Below are positions 22,299 through 31,900 of a DNA stretch of 64,000 nucleotides, one piece after another. The translations under genes and the position numbers were made by a program. The notes beneath the pieces are model-generated. The model ran no database searches, was not told the origin of the DNA, and saw only the letters and a program-made list of their open reading frames with translations. Source of the DNA: Takakia lepidozioides (Eukaryota; Streptophyta; Takakiopsida; Takakiales; Takakiaceae). The first letter of the stretch is position 1; each line of letters begins with the position of its first letter. The stretch is taken from assembly GCA_030704615.1 (NCBI GenBank), contig CM060733.1, positions 37,570,001 through 37,634,000 on the forward strand, in the 5' to 3' direction.

Positions 22299-22649
22299 AT
22301 GCAGTCTCGACTGTCATCCCTTGAGGGCAGTGTGCTTGCCTTGGCAGACGTTCAGATCCCGACGATTGAGGGCGAATTGGCCACTATAAAAGCAGAAGTT
22401 GCTAAGGCTTCTGCGGACAATAGCAAAAAACTGGATGCATTGATGGCAATGATGTTGGGAATGTCAGCAACTGCCCCTCCTCCAACTACTATCCCAATAT
22501 GTACTATTATTGAACCTTGCGATTCCGACGCAGGCTTGGGAGGCAAGACTGCTACGGAGAAGGTGGTTTGTGCACCTTCACCGTGCAGGGAGAACCTCTT
22601 GAGGTTGGGGAAAAGCCAAAGTCATCTGCCATTGAGGACCTTGTGGTGA
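22299..22649 (+). CDS. Probable exon of CACTA second gene, coiled coil
   Basis: MQSRLSSLEGSVLALADVQI, PTIEGELATIKAEVAKASAD and NSKKLDALMAMMLGMSATAP give a clear heptad pattern (L/I/V every 3-4 residues) suited to dimerisation, as at the C-terminus of Ptta-type proteins. The preceding gtatagggaagg at 22,280-22,290 may hold a splice acceptor. Confidence 0.5.
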   Translation: MQSRLSSLEGSVLALADVQIPTIEGELATIKAEVAKASADNSKKLDALMAMMLGMSATAPPPTTIPICTIIEPCDSDAGLGGKTATEKVVCAPSPCRENLLRLGKSQSHLPLRTLW

Positions 22650-24059
22650 CCCAAGTAAAATTGGGGCGCAAGGGAATTTCTGATAAATTGCCACGTAGGA
22701 AGGGAGGTGGAGCTGGCGGGACAACAATATTGGCTGCTGGTGAGGACATCTGCTCCACCGAGAGTGCTGGTAAGGGTGACAGTAGGGGGTTGGCAGATCA
22801 GCATGTGAAGCCAACTTCCCCACAGAAAGAGGTACGCCCTCAAAGACTTTATCTTGGTTCCTATCCTTGGGCTTTCTATTTTTGACTCTGAAAACATTTC
22901 ATGAATGATCTATTTATTGGTGTGTACCATGAATTCTATGCATCAGGTATGGTAAGACGTACTCATGTACTATACCTTGTTGTTTTGTTGGCATATAGAA
23001 GGGGACTAAAGCAGAGGACCCTGCCCCAGCCATCGTGAAGGGAACTGAGAAGAAGTACATGAAAAAATGAGAGCGTGTAACCAGAGCCACTGCTGCCAAA
23101 GGCACAAAGTCCTTGACTGATGCAAATGGTGACATAACACCAAGTTCTAGCGGGAGTAAGAGTCAGGTGGGCCTTTAGGAGGCACCTCTCTACACATCAG
23201 TTTCCGTACTAGAGGTGAGCATGCATGCACCTGTTGGCTATCAGTTCTGCACAATGTGGCCATTTACATGTTGGGTACTTCAAACTATTAGTAGATGCAT
23301 TGCTAAATGTAACTGCTAAGGGGTGTTGGGCATGATGTTTGTAGGCTGAGAAAGCCGCTCTTGATACTGCCACCGACAGTGCACCAAGTGCAGCGCCTGC
23401 AAAAACAACCCCCAATTATCAACCCCCTGCCACAGTGGCAGATATTCTTATGTTACCAAAAGTACTCTACACTTTCAGTGATTATTTATAATGGGCGGTC
23501 CTCATTATCTAGTTTTCGTGGTACATGTATGTCTTCATGGGTTGATTAATGTGGGTTTTATGGTGGGTGCTGGGTGCAATTTAAGTTGAAGGACAAAATC
23601 AGCCTGTATGATCCTCATTTACCGTGACACAGGGCTGCCAGTGGAATTGTCACTGGTGTGCCTGGCAAAGATACATATCACTGTCGTGTTATACCTGAGG
23701 GATTGTGGCGGGTTGAGGTAAATGATATCTCCATTGCCAATTGTGTCTTGCCTCACCCTAACGAGGAAGAGGTCCCACCGCAAACAATGTTGGAGGATGT
23801 CGTTGGTCTGAATTGTCTTGGCCAAAGAAGAACATGAAGAGGGCTTAGATTTCGTTCGCCCGGGCATAGATATTGTTGGCAGTGAGAAGAAAGCAGGAAA
23901 GCAGTTCAATGTTCCTAACATGCATGCGGAGACGCCGTGTAGAAATTAGGCTCTTCATTTTATCATGCCTGGATTTTGTTGACAGTGTTCCAGCACTTAA
24001 CTCTCTGGGATTCTATTCTATTTTGTGGAGCTCGAAGCCCCAATGGTACTTCTTTAAAC

Positions 24060-24887
24060 ACTACACTAGTGGTATGTGTTCCTCTAGTCATGTTCATAAT
24101 CACTTGCACATCACTAAAAGTGGTATAATTTAAAACTGTGGGAGTAGCCAAATGCACACAATTGCATACATTATTACTCGTATAGTGGTATAAGTAGTCA
24201 CATATATATTACTGTACTAGTGGTATGAATTCCTCCAGTGGTATTCCTAATCATTTACACACCACTCTGTTAGTAATCACTCCAATCCATAGTTCCCACT
24301 CAGAGAGACACCATGAATGACTCAAATAGCTTACACACCACTCTGTGGGTAATCATTCCAATGACCTGCTGAGAGACGTCATCCACTCGAATAACCACTG
24401 TGTGAGTGATATTGTATATTCTCAGTTTTCATAGACTGACTCTATGAGTCATTTTTTGATCTCTCAACAAGTGGTTTCGGAAGTCATTGAATTTTTCACT
24501 CCATCCATTTCGTAGCACTGACACACGACACGTGTCCATGCTGAGAATGTCGCCATGCGTCGACATAATCTCCAATATCATCCACGGACCACCGGCTTAC
24601 ACGTCTCCACCACAAAACGGAAGTGGTTACTTTACCACTATGACACGTCATAAGTGGTTGCTTTACCTCAGTGACACGTCACAGTGGTTAATTTACCACT
24701 GTGACATGTCAGCGTACAGGTGGACCCGGATGTGAGTGGTTCGAACCACTGTCCTTAACCACGGGTGCCACGTAATGTCTTTTACCACTCACTTGTCCTA
24801 ATCCACTAGTTCTTCATCACTCTGGGGCCAGAGTGGTTTAGTGTTTTTTACCACTCAAAATGAGTGGTTAACAGAGTGGTTATTCTG
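24060..24887. repeat. CACTA right subterminal repeats
   Basis: Same motif family as the left side (agtggttactttaccact, gtgagtggttcgaaccact and variants), dense up to the terminal repeat. Scattered copies also occur at 14,670-14,890 and 16,740-16,880, near and between coding parts. Confidence 0.85.
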
Positions 24888-24903
24888 CGTTTTTCTTCTA
24901 GTG
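24888..24903 (-). repeat. CACTA right terminal inverted repeat
   Basis: cgtttttcttctagtg; perfect inverse complement of the left end, followed by the CTA target copy at 24,904-24,906. Confidence 0.97.
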
Positions 24904-24906
24904 CTA

Positions 24907-26331
24907 GTTCTCAATGAGCCATTTTCAGAAGATGAGCTTCTTAGAGCTATTCAATCTCTAGCTCCTCTCAAGGCCCCTAGTATTGATGGCCTTCTAGTAG
25001 AATTTTCTTAAAGCCCTTTGGGAGAATTAAGCTCTGTCAAGCTCTGACTTCCTGCAAATGGCGAATGATATCTTGGCTAAAGAAATCATGCCATCGCAGA
25101 TTTCGCAAGGTGTTATAGCTCTTATTTTCAAGAAAGGTGAAAGAGACCTCATCCGTAACTACATGCCAATCACCTTGAATTCCACTTATAAAATTATTGC
25201 GAAGGCTCTCGCCTATGCGTCTCCAACCATTCTTGCCAAATCTGGTGCGCCCTAAGCAGACGGGATTTATGAAGAATAAGATGATTTTAGATAATGTTCT
25301 CCTCTCCATCGAGGCTTTGCATCTAGCCAAGATTAATAACTGGCCTCTTGCAATGCTTTTACTGGACTTTGAGAAGGCATTCGATAATGTCGACTGGTCT
25401 CTGTTGCTGGGAGTTTTCCTGGGTCAAAATATTGCTATTCTCTGCATCTAGCAAAGTGCAGATCAACGGTGTCATATCCCCATCCTTCAAGCTGCATAGG
25501 TCGGTGAGGCAAGGTTGCCCACTCGCTCCCTTCCTCTTTCTTTTGGCCGCCGATTCTTTGACCCACCTGCTAGCCAACGATCACTCCATTCAGGGTCTTC
25601 AAATCCCTAGATCTTTGCCAGCCCCTCTCTCTGTCAACACCTCTATGTATGCAGACGATACTGTTCTCCTGCTGGACAACTCTTCGACAGCTAACGTCGA
25701 AGAAACTCTCTTGGCTCTCTCATCTTTCTGCTCGGCCTCTGGCCTTAAAGTTAATTGGAAGAAGTCCGTGGGTATTCTGTCGAAGCTTTCCATTGATGCT
25801 CCTCTATCACACATTGCCCCATGGGGAGATAATTTGGGCTTGCGCTGGTTACAGGATGGTCAATCACATACCTTGTTAGGCCACCTGATTGGACATGGCC
25901 TGTATGATCTTCAGCGTTTTGAGGCGGTTCTGGCCAGGATCAACCAGAGTCTTTCTTACTGGTCTTCCCTTCATCTGTCCATCACAGGAAGAGCTATTGT
26001 GGCAAATCAAGTTATTCTTGCTTCTTATTGGTTCTCGGCTTCAGTCTGGTATCCTGGGGCTCAAATAATTAAGCAAATCCAGACTATGACTAGGAACTTT
26101 GTGTGGGGAGGCACTTTAGCTTCCCCCAACAGAAGAGCCTTGGACAGCTGGTCCCAGATTACGCAAAAGAGGAAATTTGGTGGCTTGGGTATCTGTGACC
26201 CACAAACCCAAATAATCTCCCAGCTTGCCAAATGGGTCCCGAGAGTTCTTACAAATCTCTCTGCCCCTTGGAGCTTAATTGTTAGATGCCACATCCTAGA
26301 CGCCCATCCGTCTCCTGGTGCTTGGCCATAG
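24907..26331 (+). pseudogene. LINE-A reverse transcriptase
   Basis: After the CACTA, RT continues with EPFSEDELLRAIQSLAPLKA (L1: F...E...A...L...KAPGPDG), then IALIFKKGERDLIRNYMPIT, RPKQTGFMKNKMILDNVLLS, LAMLLLDFEKAFDNVDWSLL, RSVRQGCPLAPFLFLLAADS, NTSMYADDTVLLLD (YADD active site) and WKKSVGILSK. The last block to GRAIVANQVILASYWFSASV and the downstream RNFVWGG thumb region are typical of plant L1. Frameshifts occur near 25,010, 25,250 and 25,440. Confidence 0.95.
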
Positions 26332-26989
26332 TCTCTTAGATGGATTCTTCAGGGGGGAAGATCTCTCAAAGCGGGGGCCAATGGCTCAAAGGCTTGGCAA
26401 TCGATTTGGGTAGCATGGATGCATGTGAGACCTCACCTATTCCAGACCATCCCCTCTAGTGGAGGAGGTCTTAAGGCAGCTAGTATTTGGGAACTTTAAC
26501 GCAGATTCAGAAGTCCTTATTAAGTGCTCAGATAAGTGGGCTTCTTGGGAACATGTAGGGGTTTCGAACTTCTGTCACTTCTGGGAGGATGGGGCTTTCC
26601 TCCCGAAACATGTTGCTACTGTAGCACTATCGATGACGAAAAGCGACCGCCTGGGACACCATCGTCTCGAACATTCCCCCTCGCTGGCTCTCTATATGTT
26701 CCCTTCCACTCAATCAAAGGGCACTCCCATCTTGGCTGGGTAGGGGAGCTTCTGGACTGTTTGTGGCCTTCTATGCAACCTCCAGGGACTCTCAATCGCT
26801 CTTCGGGTTGGAATTCTCTTTGCATACTGACAGAGCCTTGGTCTCTCCCCACCCTGCATCTCATCAGGAAGCCGATTTATTTCCCATTAGGGTGTTTTCG
26901 GTTACCTCCGGGGCTTGTGATCCATAACCCCCCCCCTCAACCTTGCGCATTACGATGATTCTTTCATATGCTTTCTCTCTGCTCCTCTT

Positions 26990-27430
26990 AGGTTGCTTCT
27001 GTTTGACCCCGCTGAATGGCGTTGGATGGATAAGAAGCATACCCCCTTTTTTGGGTTCAAGGTGAAGCTGACTTATTCTCTCTTGCGGCCTCTAATGGCG
27101 CTCTTCGCTAGCAAATGGAACTCTAAGTGGAGGCATCTGCCTACCCTCCCTGCAGATTGGAAGTCCATTTGGGGAGATATCTGGAGAAACTCCAGTTCAT
27201 TCCTGGTTCCTCTGGCTTATGCTCGATATGCCAGGCAGGCCAAGATGAATCGATAGAGCACTGTCTGGTGTCCTATCCCCTAGCTGCATTCATTTGGTCT
27301 CGGGTTTGCAGATTCTATCAGTTTTGGAACCCACAGGCTTCCACGAATGCATCTGTCTTGCTTTTGAATTTACATATGTTGTGGAGCACTTGCCCCGTGT
27401 GGGTAGTTCTAAGGGCCCATACACTCTAGA
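26990..27430 (+). pseudogene. LINE-A zf-RVT C-terminal zinc domain
   Basis: After several frame changes (26,330-27,000), the frame 27,127-27,429 reads GLCSICQAGQDESIEHCLVS followed by YPLAAFIWSRVCRFYQ, matching zf-RVT (C-x2-C-x7-8-E-H-x4-C...W). The upstream frame 26,993-27,256 has WRHLPTLPADWKSIWGDIWR, the usual text before zf-RVT in plant LINEs. Confidence 0.85.
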
Positions 27431-28093
27431 GCATATGGAAGAGCAGATGCTCGCTGGTTTATGGGGGGACTCAACCTTGTATGAAATTATTGCTGCATAG
27501 GATACACTCCGACCTCATGACTGAGGCACGGAAAGCATGGCGGGTTTTGGGTGCAGCTCTTGCTAGATGAGCGCAAAGAAGGAGGCTGCAACTTCTCTCT
27601 TGCTTTGATAACACCTGGGGGAAAGGCGGACAACACTGCTCAAGAACATCAGAATCAGAGGTTATCTGGAACAACAAACTCCCGCCATGTTGGCAGCTCT
27701 ACTAGTGCGCAACAATCCTTGCAGCAGGAGGACTTGGATGTGAATTGGCGTCACAAGCACCTGAGGAAGGGCAAATCTAAAGCGCACCTTTCTTTCGACA
27801 TCTCTTCTAGATAGTCTCATTACTCCCTTCTCCTCTTCGCAGATCCATCTCGAACTCTGCCTGGTAGTTCTGGGGCCTAGGGGCACTGTCCCACTTTTCC
27901 TCCTCATGGTTGTTTCTCCGACGTTGTTTTTTCCTTGCTATTTATTAATAAAATTTCAGGGCGCCGTCCGGAAGATAATAGGAATAATGTAAGAACTTAA
28001 TGTACACGTGCAACCTCTGACAGGATGGTACGCCGGTTTCCGGCATGTCAAATCTTTCCCACCCTCTCTTGAGGGTGACATGGAACTGAAGGA

Positions 28094-28230
28094 GTGTCAA
28101 CTCCAGTCGGGGTTACACTGGGTTACACGACGAGGTGTGTAACTCCACTTGGGGTTACATCGGGTTACACGACAAGGTGTGTAACTCCACTCGGGGTTAC
28201 ACAGAATGGAGTGTAACTCCAGCCGGTGTA
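28094..28230. repeat. Tandem array (41-42 bp) in the MITE
   Basis: gtgtaactccactcggggtt-type units start at 28,094, 28,135 and 28,177, with a partial unit after 28,210. Confidence 0.88.
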
Positions 28231-28334
28231 ACCCACACTTGGTCTCAAAATTTGACTAAGTCCAAATGTGGCTAAGTATAAAATGGACCAACCAGAGTTA
28301 CATGAGAAATCGAGGTTACTGAGGGTTACATCGA

Positions 28335-28430
28335 GTGGAGGGTTACAACAATCGGGGTTACACCAAGTGGAGGGTTACAACAATCAGGGCTACACCAAGT
28401 GTAGGGTTACATCAACCGGGGTTACATTGC
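28335..28430. repeat. Tandem array (32 bp) in the MITE
   Basis: gtggagggttacaacaatcg-type units start at 28,335, 28,367 and 28,399. They share the ggggttaca core with the other array but have a different period. Confidence 0.88.
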
Positions 28431-28995
28431 CACAACCTCCCATCAGGAACTGAACCTAGAACCTCACCACCTCCATATGCTGTCACCTTACCATCACGCT
28501 ACCCACCACAACTTGCAACCCACACGGATTCATAAGTATTTAATAGTGAAACCGAGATAATATGGGGTGGGGAGGATTTGACAGGAGCCCTGCCGGAGGA
28601 GCCCAGGTTGCCGGAATCCGGCGAAAGTAATGTCAGATCACACGCGTCCATTAAGTTCTTACGTTATTCCTATTATCTTCCGCGCCGTCCCCTGTTAAAA
28701 AAAAAAGAAAAAAAAAGTGTAGGATCATATGGCAAACGTGTTGTGCCCAGCGTTTAAGTGCCACCGTGGCGAGGACGGCTTGTTGCGCCCGCTTGGCGCC
28801 AGCGTGGCGTGGAGGACGTGGCACCCCGCCCGCCCCGGCAGTAAGTATCCCCGCAGTCCCTGCCGAGGGCTGCGGACTGCGTTGGGCGAGGCTGCCAAAG
28901 CGAGCGATGGTGGAGAGCGCGTGCAGGCGAGCATCCATCTGAGTTGTGCGGAACTAGGTGCTTTGCAGCAGCCAGGTGAGCGGTGAGGTGCGGAA

Positions 28996-31900
28996 ATGGA
29001 TTTGAAGCATGTCTTTGGAGACAAGGTGCGAGATTTCAAGGCAGATGCCAACTTCTCCAATCTGGGACTTTTCGGGAAGTCCGGATCTGGCAAGGTACTC
29101 CCTCTTCCGCTCTCCAATAAATCTCCTGTGTTTGTCTTGTAGTCGTATTCGCTCGAGACGTGTGTAATCCGTTTTGAATCCAGTGAGGATTTGTCCATGT
29201 AGACATTGCGGACAGAACTGTACGCAGAAGTCTAGCTTCCCCGCTTCCATTTTTCGCATACAATTGTGGGTCACTAGGGAGCGAGCGAGGTAGGAATATG
29301 TTGCGCACTCGCTTCACATTTGCAACCGAAATCCGGATAGCCGCCTCTTCTGCAATTTGTTCCTAGTACCTTCCGGTCGTTTGGCGTTGGTACTTGCGGG
29401 AAGTCCAAGCTGAGACCGGATGGGGTGATTCGTTTAATGTACAGTTGAATTAACACACGTAGGCAAGGTGTAAGGGCGACGGGAATTTCTGTGTCAACTA
29501 AAAAGGTTAGAGAATTTCGAAAAGGTTGACCTCAAGTATGATAAGTGCGAATGCTGGCAACCCATGTAGATCAATGACGGCCAGTGGTGCAATTGTCCGG
29601 AAAATCATGAGCTCGGATGGAGTAGCAACAGCTATGGGGGATAGAGCTTCAATTACTTTTCAGCTGCGTGATACTGGTGTGTCTCGGAGCTCTTGATTAT
29701 TTACCTGGGACTCTCTTTGTAATTGGCATGTGACTGGGGATGTCGGTTCAAGAAACTAAACATCAATGCCATTACAGAGGATCAAGCTGCAGCTGACGCC
29801 TGTCATCCAAGAATGTAGGCAGGTTCTATGCAGTCCTAATTGGCTGTAGACATCTGGAGGTCACAAAATTCTCATCTTGGTGAGCACAGGGGAACGGGTG
29901 TGAGGAAGGTTGTGAGTAGGGTTGAGGGGAGGAGTAAGGCTCCATGTGAAGTATCCAGCATACACGCAGTTAGTTGCAGGACGGATGTTGGGTTGCTGGT
30001 GCCTGGTTCAGACAGTTGACGCTTGTCTGGATGCACATGGGTTGGACAGGAAGACATGTTGAGCAATACGAGCACACCATCTCCGGATGTAAAGTTGTCA
30101 GTGGATAATGGGGTTTCTCGATCCAGTGTTGAAAAGAGGTTTGATGATGCTGGTGTACATCGAAACTGGACAGTTGTTCATCTTCGTGGACCAAAACCTG
30201 AACCTCGTTATTATGTGAGTTCCATACCAACTATTCCAGAAGGTTGTCTAAGGGCATATATTTTGGACGGTCCCTACCTTTTTTATGAGCTTGCACAGGG
30301 GTATTTGTGATTGTTTCATGTGTCGCCTCTGGTTGGTTTGTCGCAGTTGGTAGAACTTCGGCAAGCTCATAAGGTGGTGGGGCCCTGAATGTAGTCAATT
30401 TTGTGTAATGAGGGATGAAGAGGGCTGGTGCAGCATGCTGCGACAGTGGTGGGGCGAAGAATGCTTATTGCTGGCGGTGACACTGCTTCTGGACCTATCA
30501 GTGACGTGCAGGTTCTTTTTCTCTCTTTTGCTGATGGTGGGATCTGTTGTGCCATCCAACCTCTTTGTAGCCATGATGATCTGAGAAGGAATCCATATTA
30601 TGTAAGTATGTGAGAGAAGGTCGATAGTGATATTAAGGTACTCATCTTGCGGTAGCTTGTAAGGACCCTAGGAGCAGAAATGGAGGAGAGAACCATCCGG
30701 GGGCCCAGGCTTTGGTGGTAGGGGTTGGGCACAACTTAGGCTTACTGGGGTAAGGGGACCCGTCTTTGTTAAGGTTGGTTTGTCTTTACTGAGTTCGTCA
30801 AGGAACGATCTTGGCATCAAGTTTATTGCAGTTAGCAGGCTATACTGCAGACTTGGCTCTTCCGACAGCCTACTCTCAAGTCCCCACATTGAGTGCGAAA
30901 ATCCCATGCCTAACGTGATTCACACTGCAGTACAATATTGAATGCAATCTGATATACTCTACCTTGAGATTAGAAGATTAAAGAGCAAGGAAGGTTATAA
31001 ATGCTGCCCTTTCTCCATGAGGAGGCTGCCACTCAGTACTGCCACTATTTCTATCATCACTAGTAGGTGCCACAGACTGGTTTGTCAACACAACCTTAAA
31101 AAATAAAGGCGTCACCCTGAAATGCATCAAAGGCATAGGTACCTGGCGGCCAACTGTGCTGGTGTCAAACCAAGACATGGGGTCAACAGAACAGCTTTTT
31201 GTCAAAAAGGCCTTCATCTGTGCCATAGGTGGGCCTGCTCATCATAGACTAACCCAGGAAAGAACAGACGGCAAGGGCTGCAAGGCAGTGATTAAAAAAC
31301 CCTAAGGCATGGAGGAGAGAACTGAGGTGGTGGAAGGGTGGTGTGGGGCCTTGGGGGTGGGTTTGGCAGATGCTCCACCTTGGCAAGCTGATTTGGTTGG
31401 AGGCTGGTGTGGGACCCTCAGCACCCAGCCAAGGAGGGTTGCCAAAGACAGCAACTGCAGAGCATCTGCCTGCATGCAGAGGCCATAGTCTGGTGAGACC
31501 ACATCTGGCTGCTGTGTTACTTGCTGAGGTCTCCGGTTTGTTACATTGATAACTCTTGTTATGATGTCTGCAGATATCATGGGGAAAAACCGTGCTTCTG
31601 GTTGCTGGACAGATGGACCCTGTGGTTGATAGGGTTCAAGGTGGGCCCAGGACTTTGCTGAAGCTGATTTTAAGGAAATAGGGGTTGAGTGCCATGTTGT
31701 AGTTGCATCACTCCACTTTGTTTGTGTGCACACGGTTCAGCAAAAGTCATGTTTCAAGTTTCAACATTGCAGTATTTGCTACACATAATCATGTCTGGTG
31801 ACCATGTCTTAAATTACTAATGATAGCTTGGGGACTGGCAGTCTGGTCCTTTGATGTGGAGATGGAGTGTTGGAGAAAAGTTGCAGCTAAAGGGGAGATT

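Larger units (their letters stand above)
11790..24903. mobile_element. CACTA (En/Spm) DNA transposon, 13,114 bp
   Basis: The left end at 11,790 reads CACTAGAAGAAAAACG and the right end is its exact inverse complement, cgtttttcttctagtg, ending at 24,903. The next bases (tggaataa at left, ttattctg at right) still nearly match. The 3-bp target duplication is CTA (11,787-11,789 and 24,904-24,906). The insertion cuts LINE-A RT coding sequence, which resumes cleanly after 24,906. Inside are a minus-strand TNP2 gene and a plus-strand second gene, transcribed divergently from about 16.7-17.1 kb, plus a LINE-B insertion at 18,163-20,192. Confidence 0.97.
27970..28681. mobile_element. Mutator-like MITE, 712 bp, 9-bp target duplication
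   Basis: Both ends start with ggaagataataggaataa (inverted), and the match extends with few differences to about 41 bp. The flanking 9-bp direct repeat is gcgccgtcc (27,961-27,969 and 28,682-28,690). Long terminal inverted repeats plus a 9-bp duplication are diagnostic of Mutator-like elements. No transposase is encoded; the interior is two tandem arrays. It sits in the 3' UTR of LINE-A, so it inserted after LINE-A. Confidence 0.96.
9700..28716 (+). mobile_element. LINE-A: L1-type LINE split by CACTA and MULE insertions
   Basis: Plus-strand order: endonuclease (10,430-11,270), linker (11,315-11,780), [CACTA 11,790-24,903], reverse transcriptase (24,907-26,330), zf-RVT region (27,160-27,430), a 3' UTR with tttattaataaaatttcagg, [MITE 27,970-28,681 plus one target copy], and an A-rich tail at 28,698-28,716. 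Removing the two insertions leaves about 5.3 kb, a normal size for a plant L1. Several frameshifts and stops make it inactive. The 5' end and the flanking target duplication were not found, so the start at 9,700 is approximate. Confidence 0.85.

Noticed and set aside
28725-29198. Long minus-strand open frame over the kelch first exon
   Set aside because: No family similarity; antisense to the GC-rich 5' region and exon 1, whose splicing fits the kelch gene.
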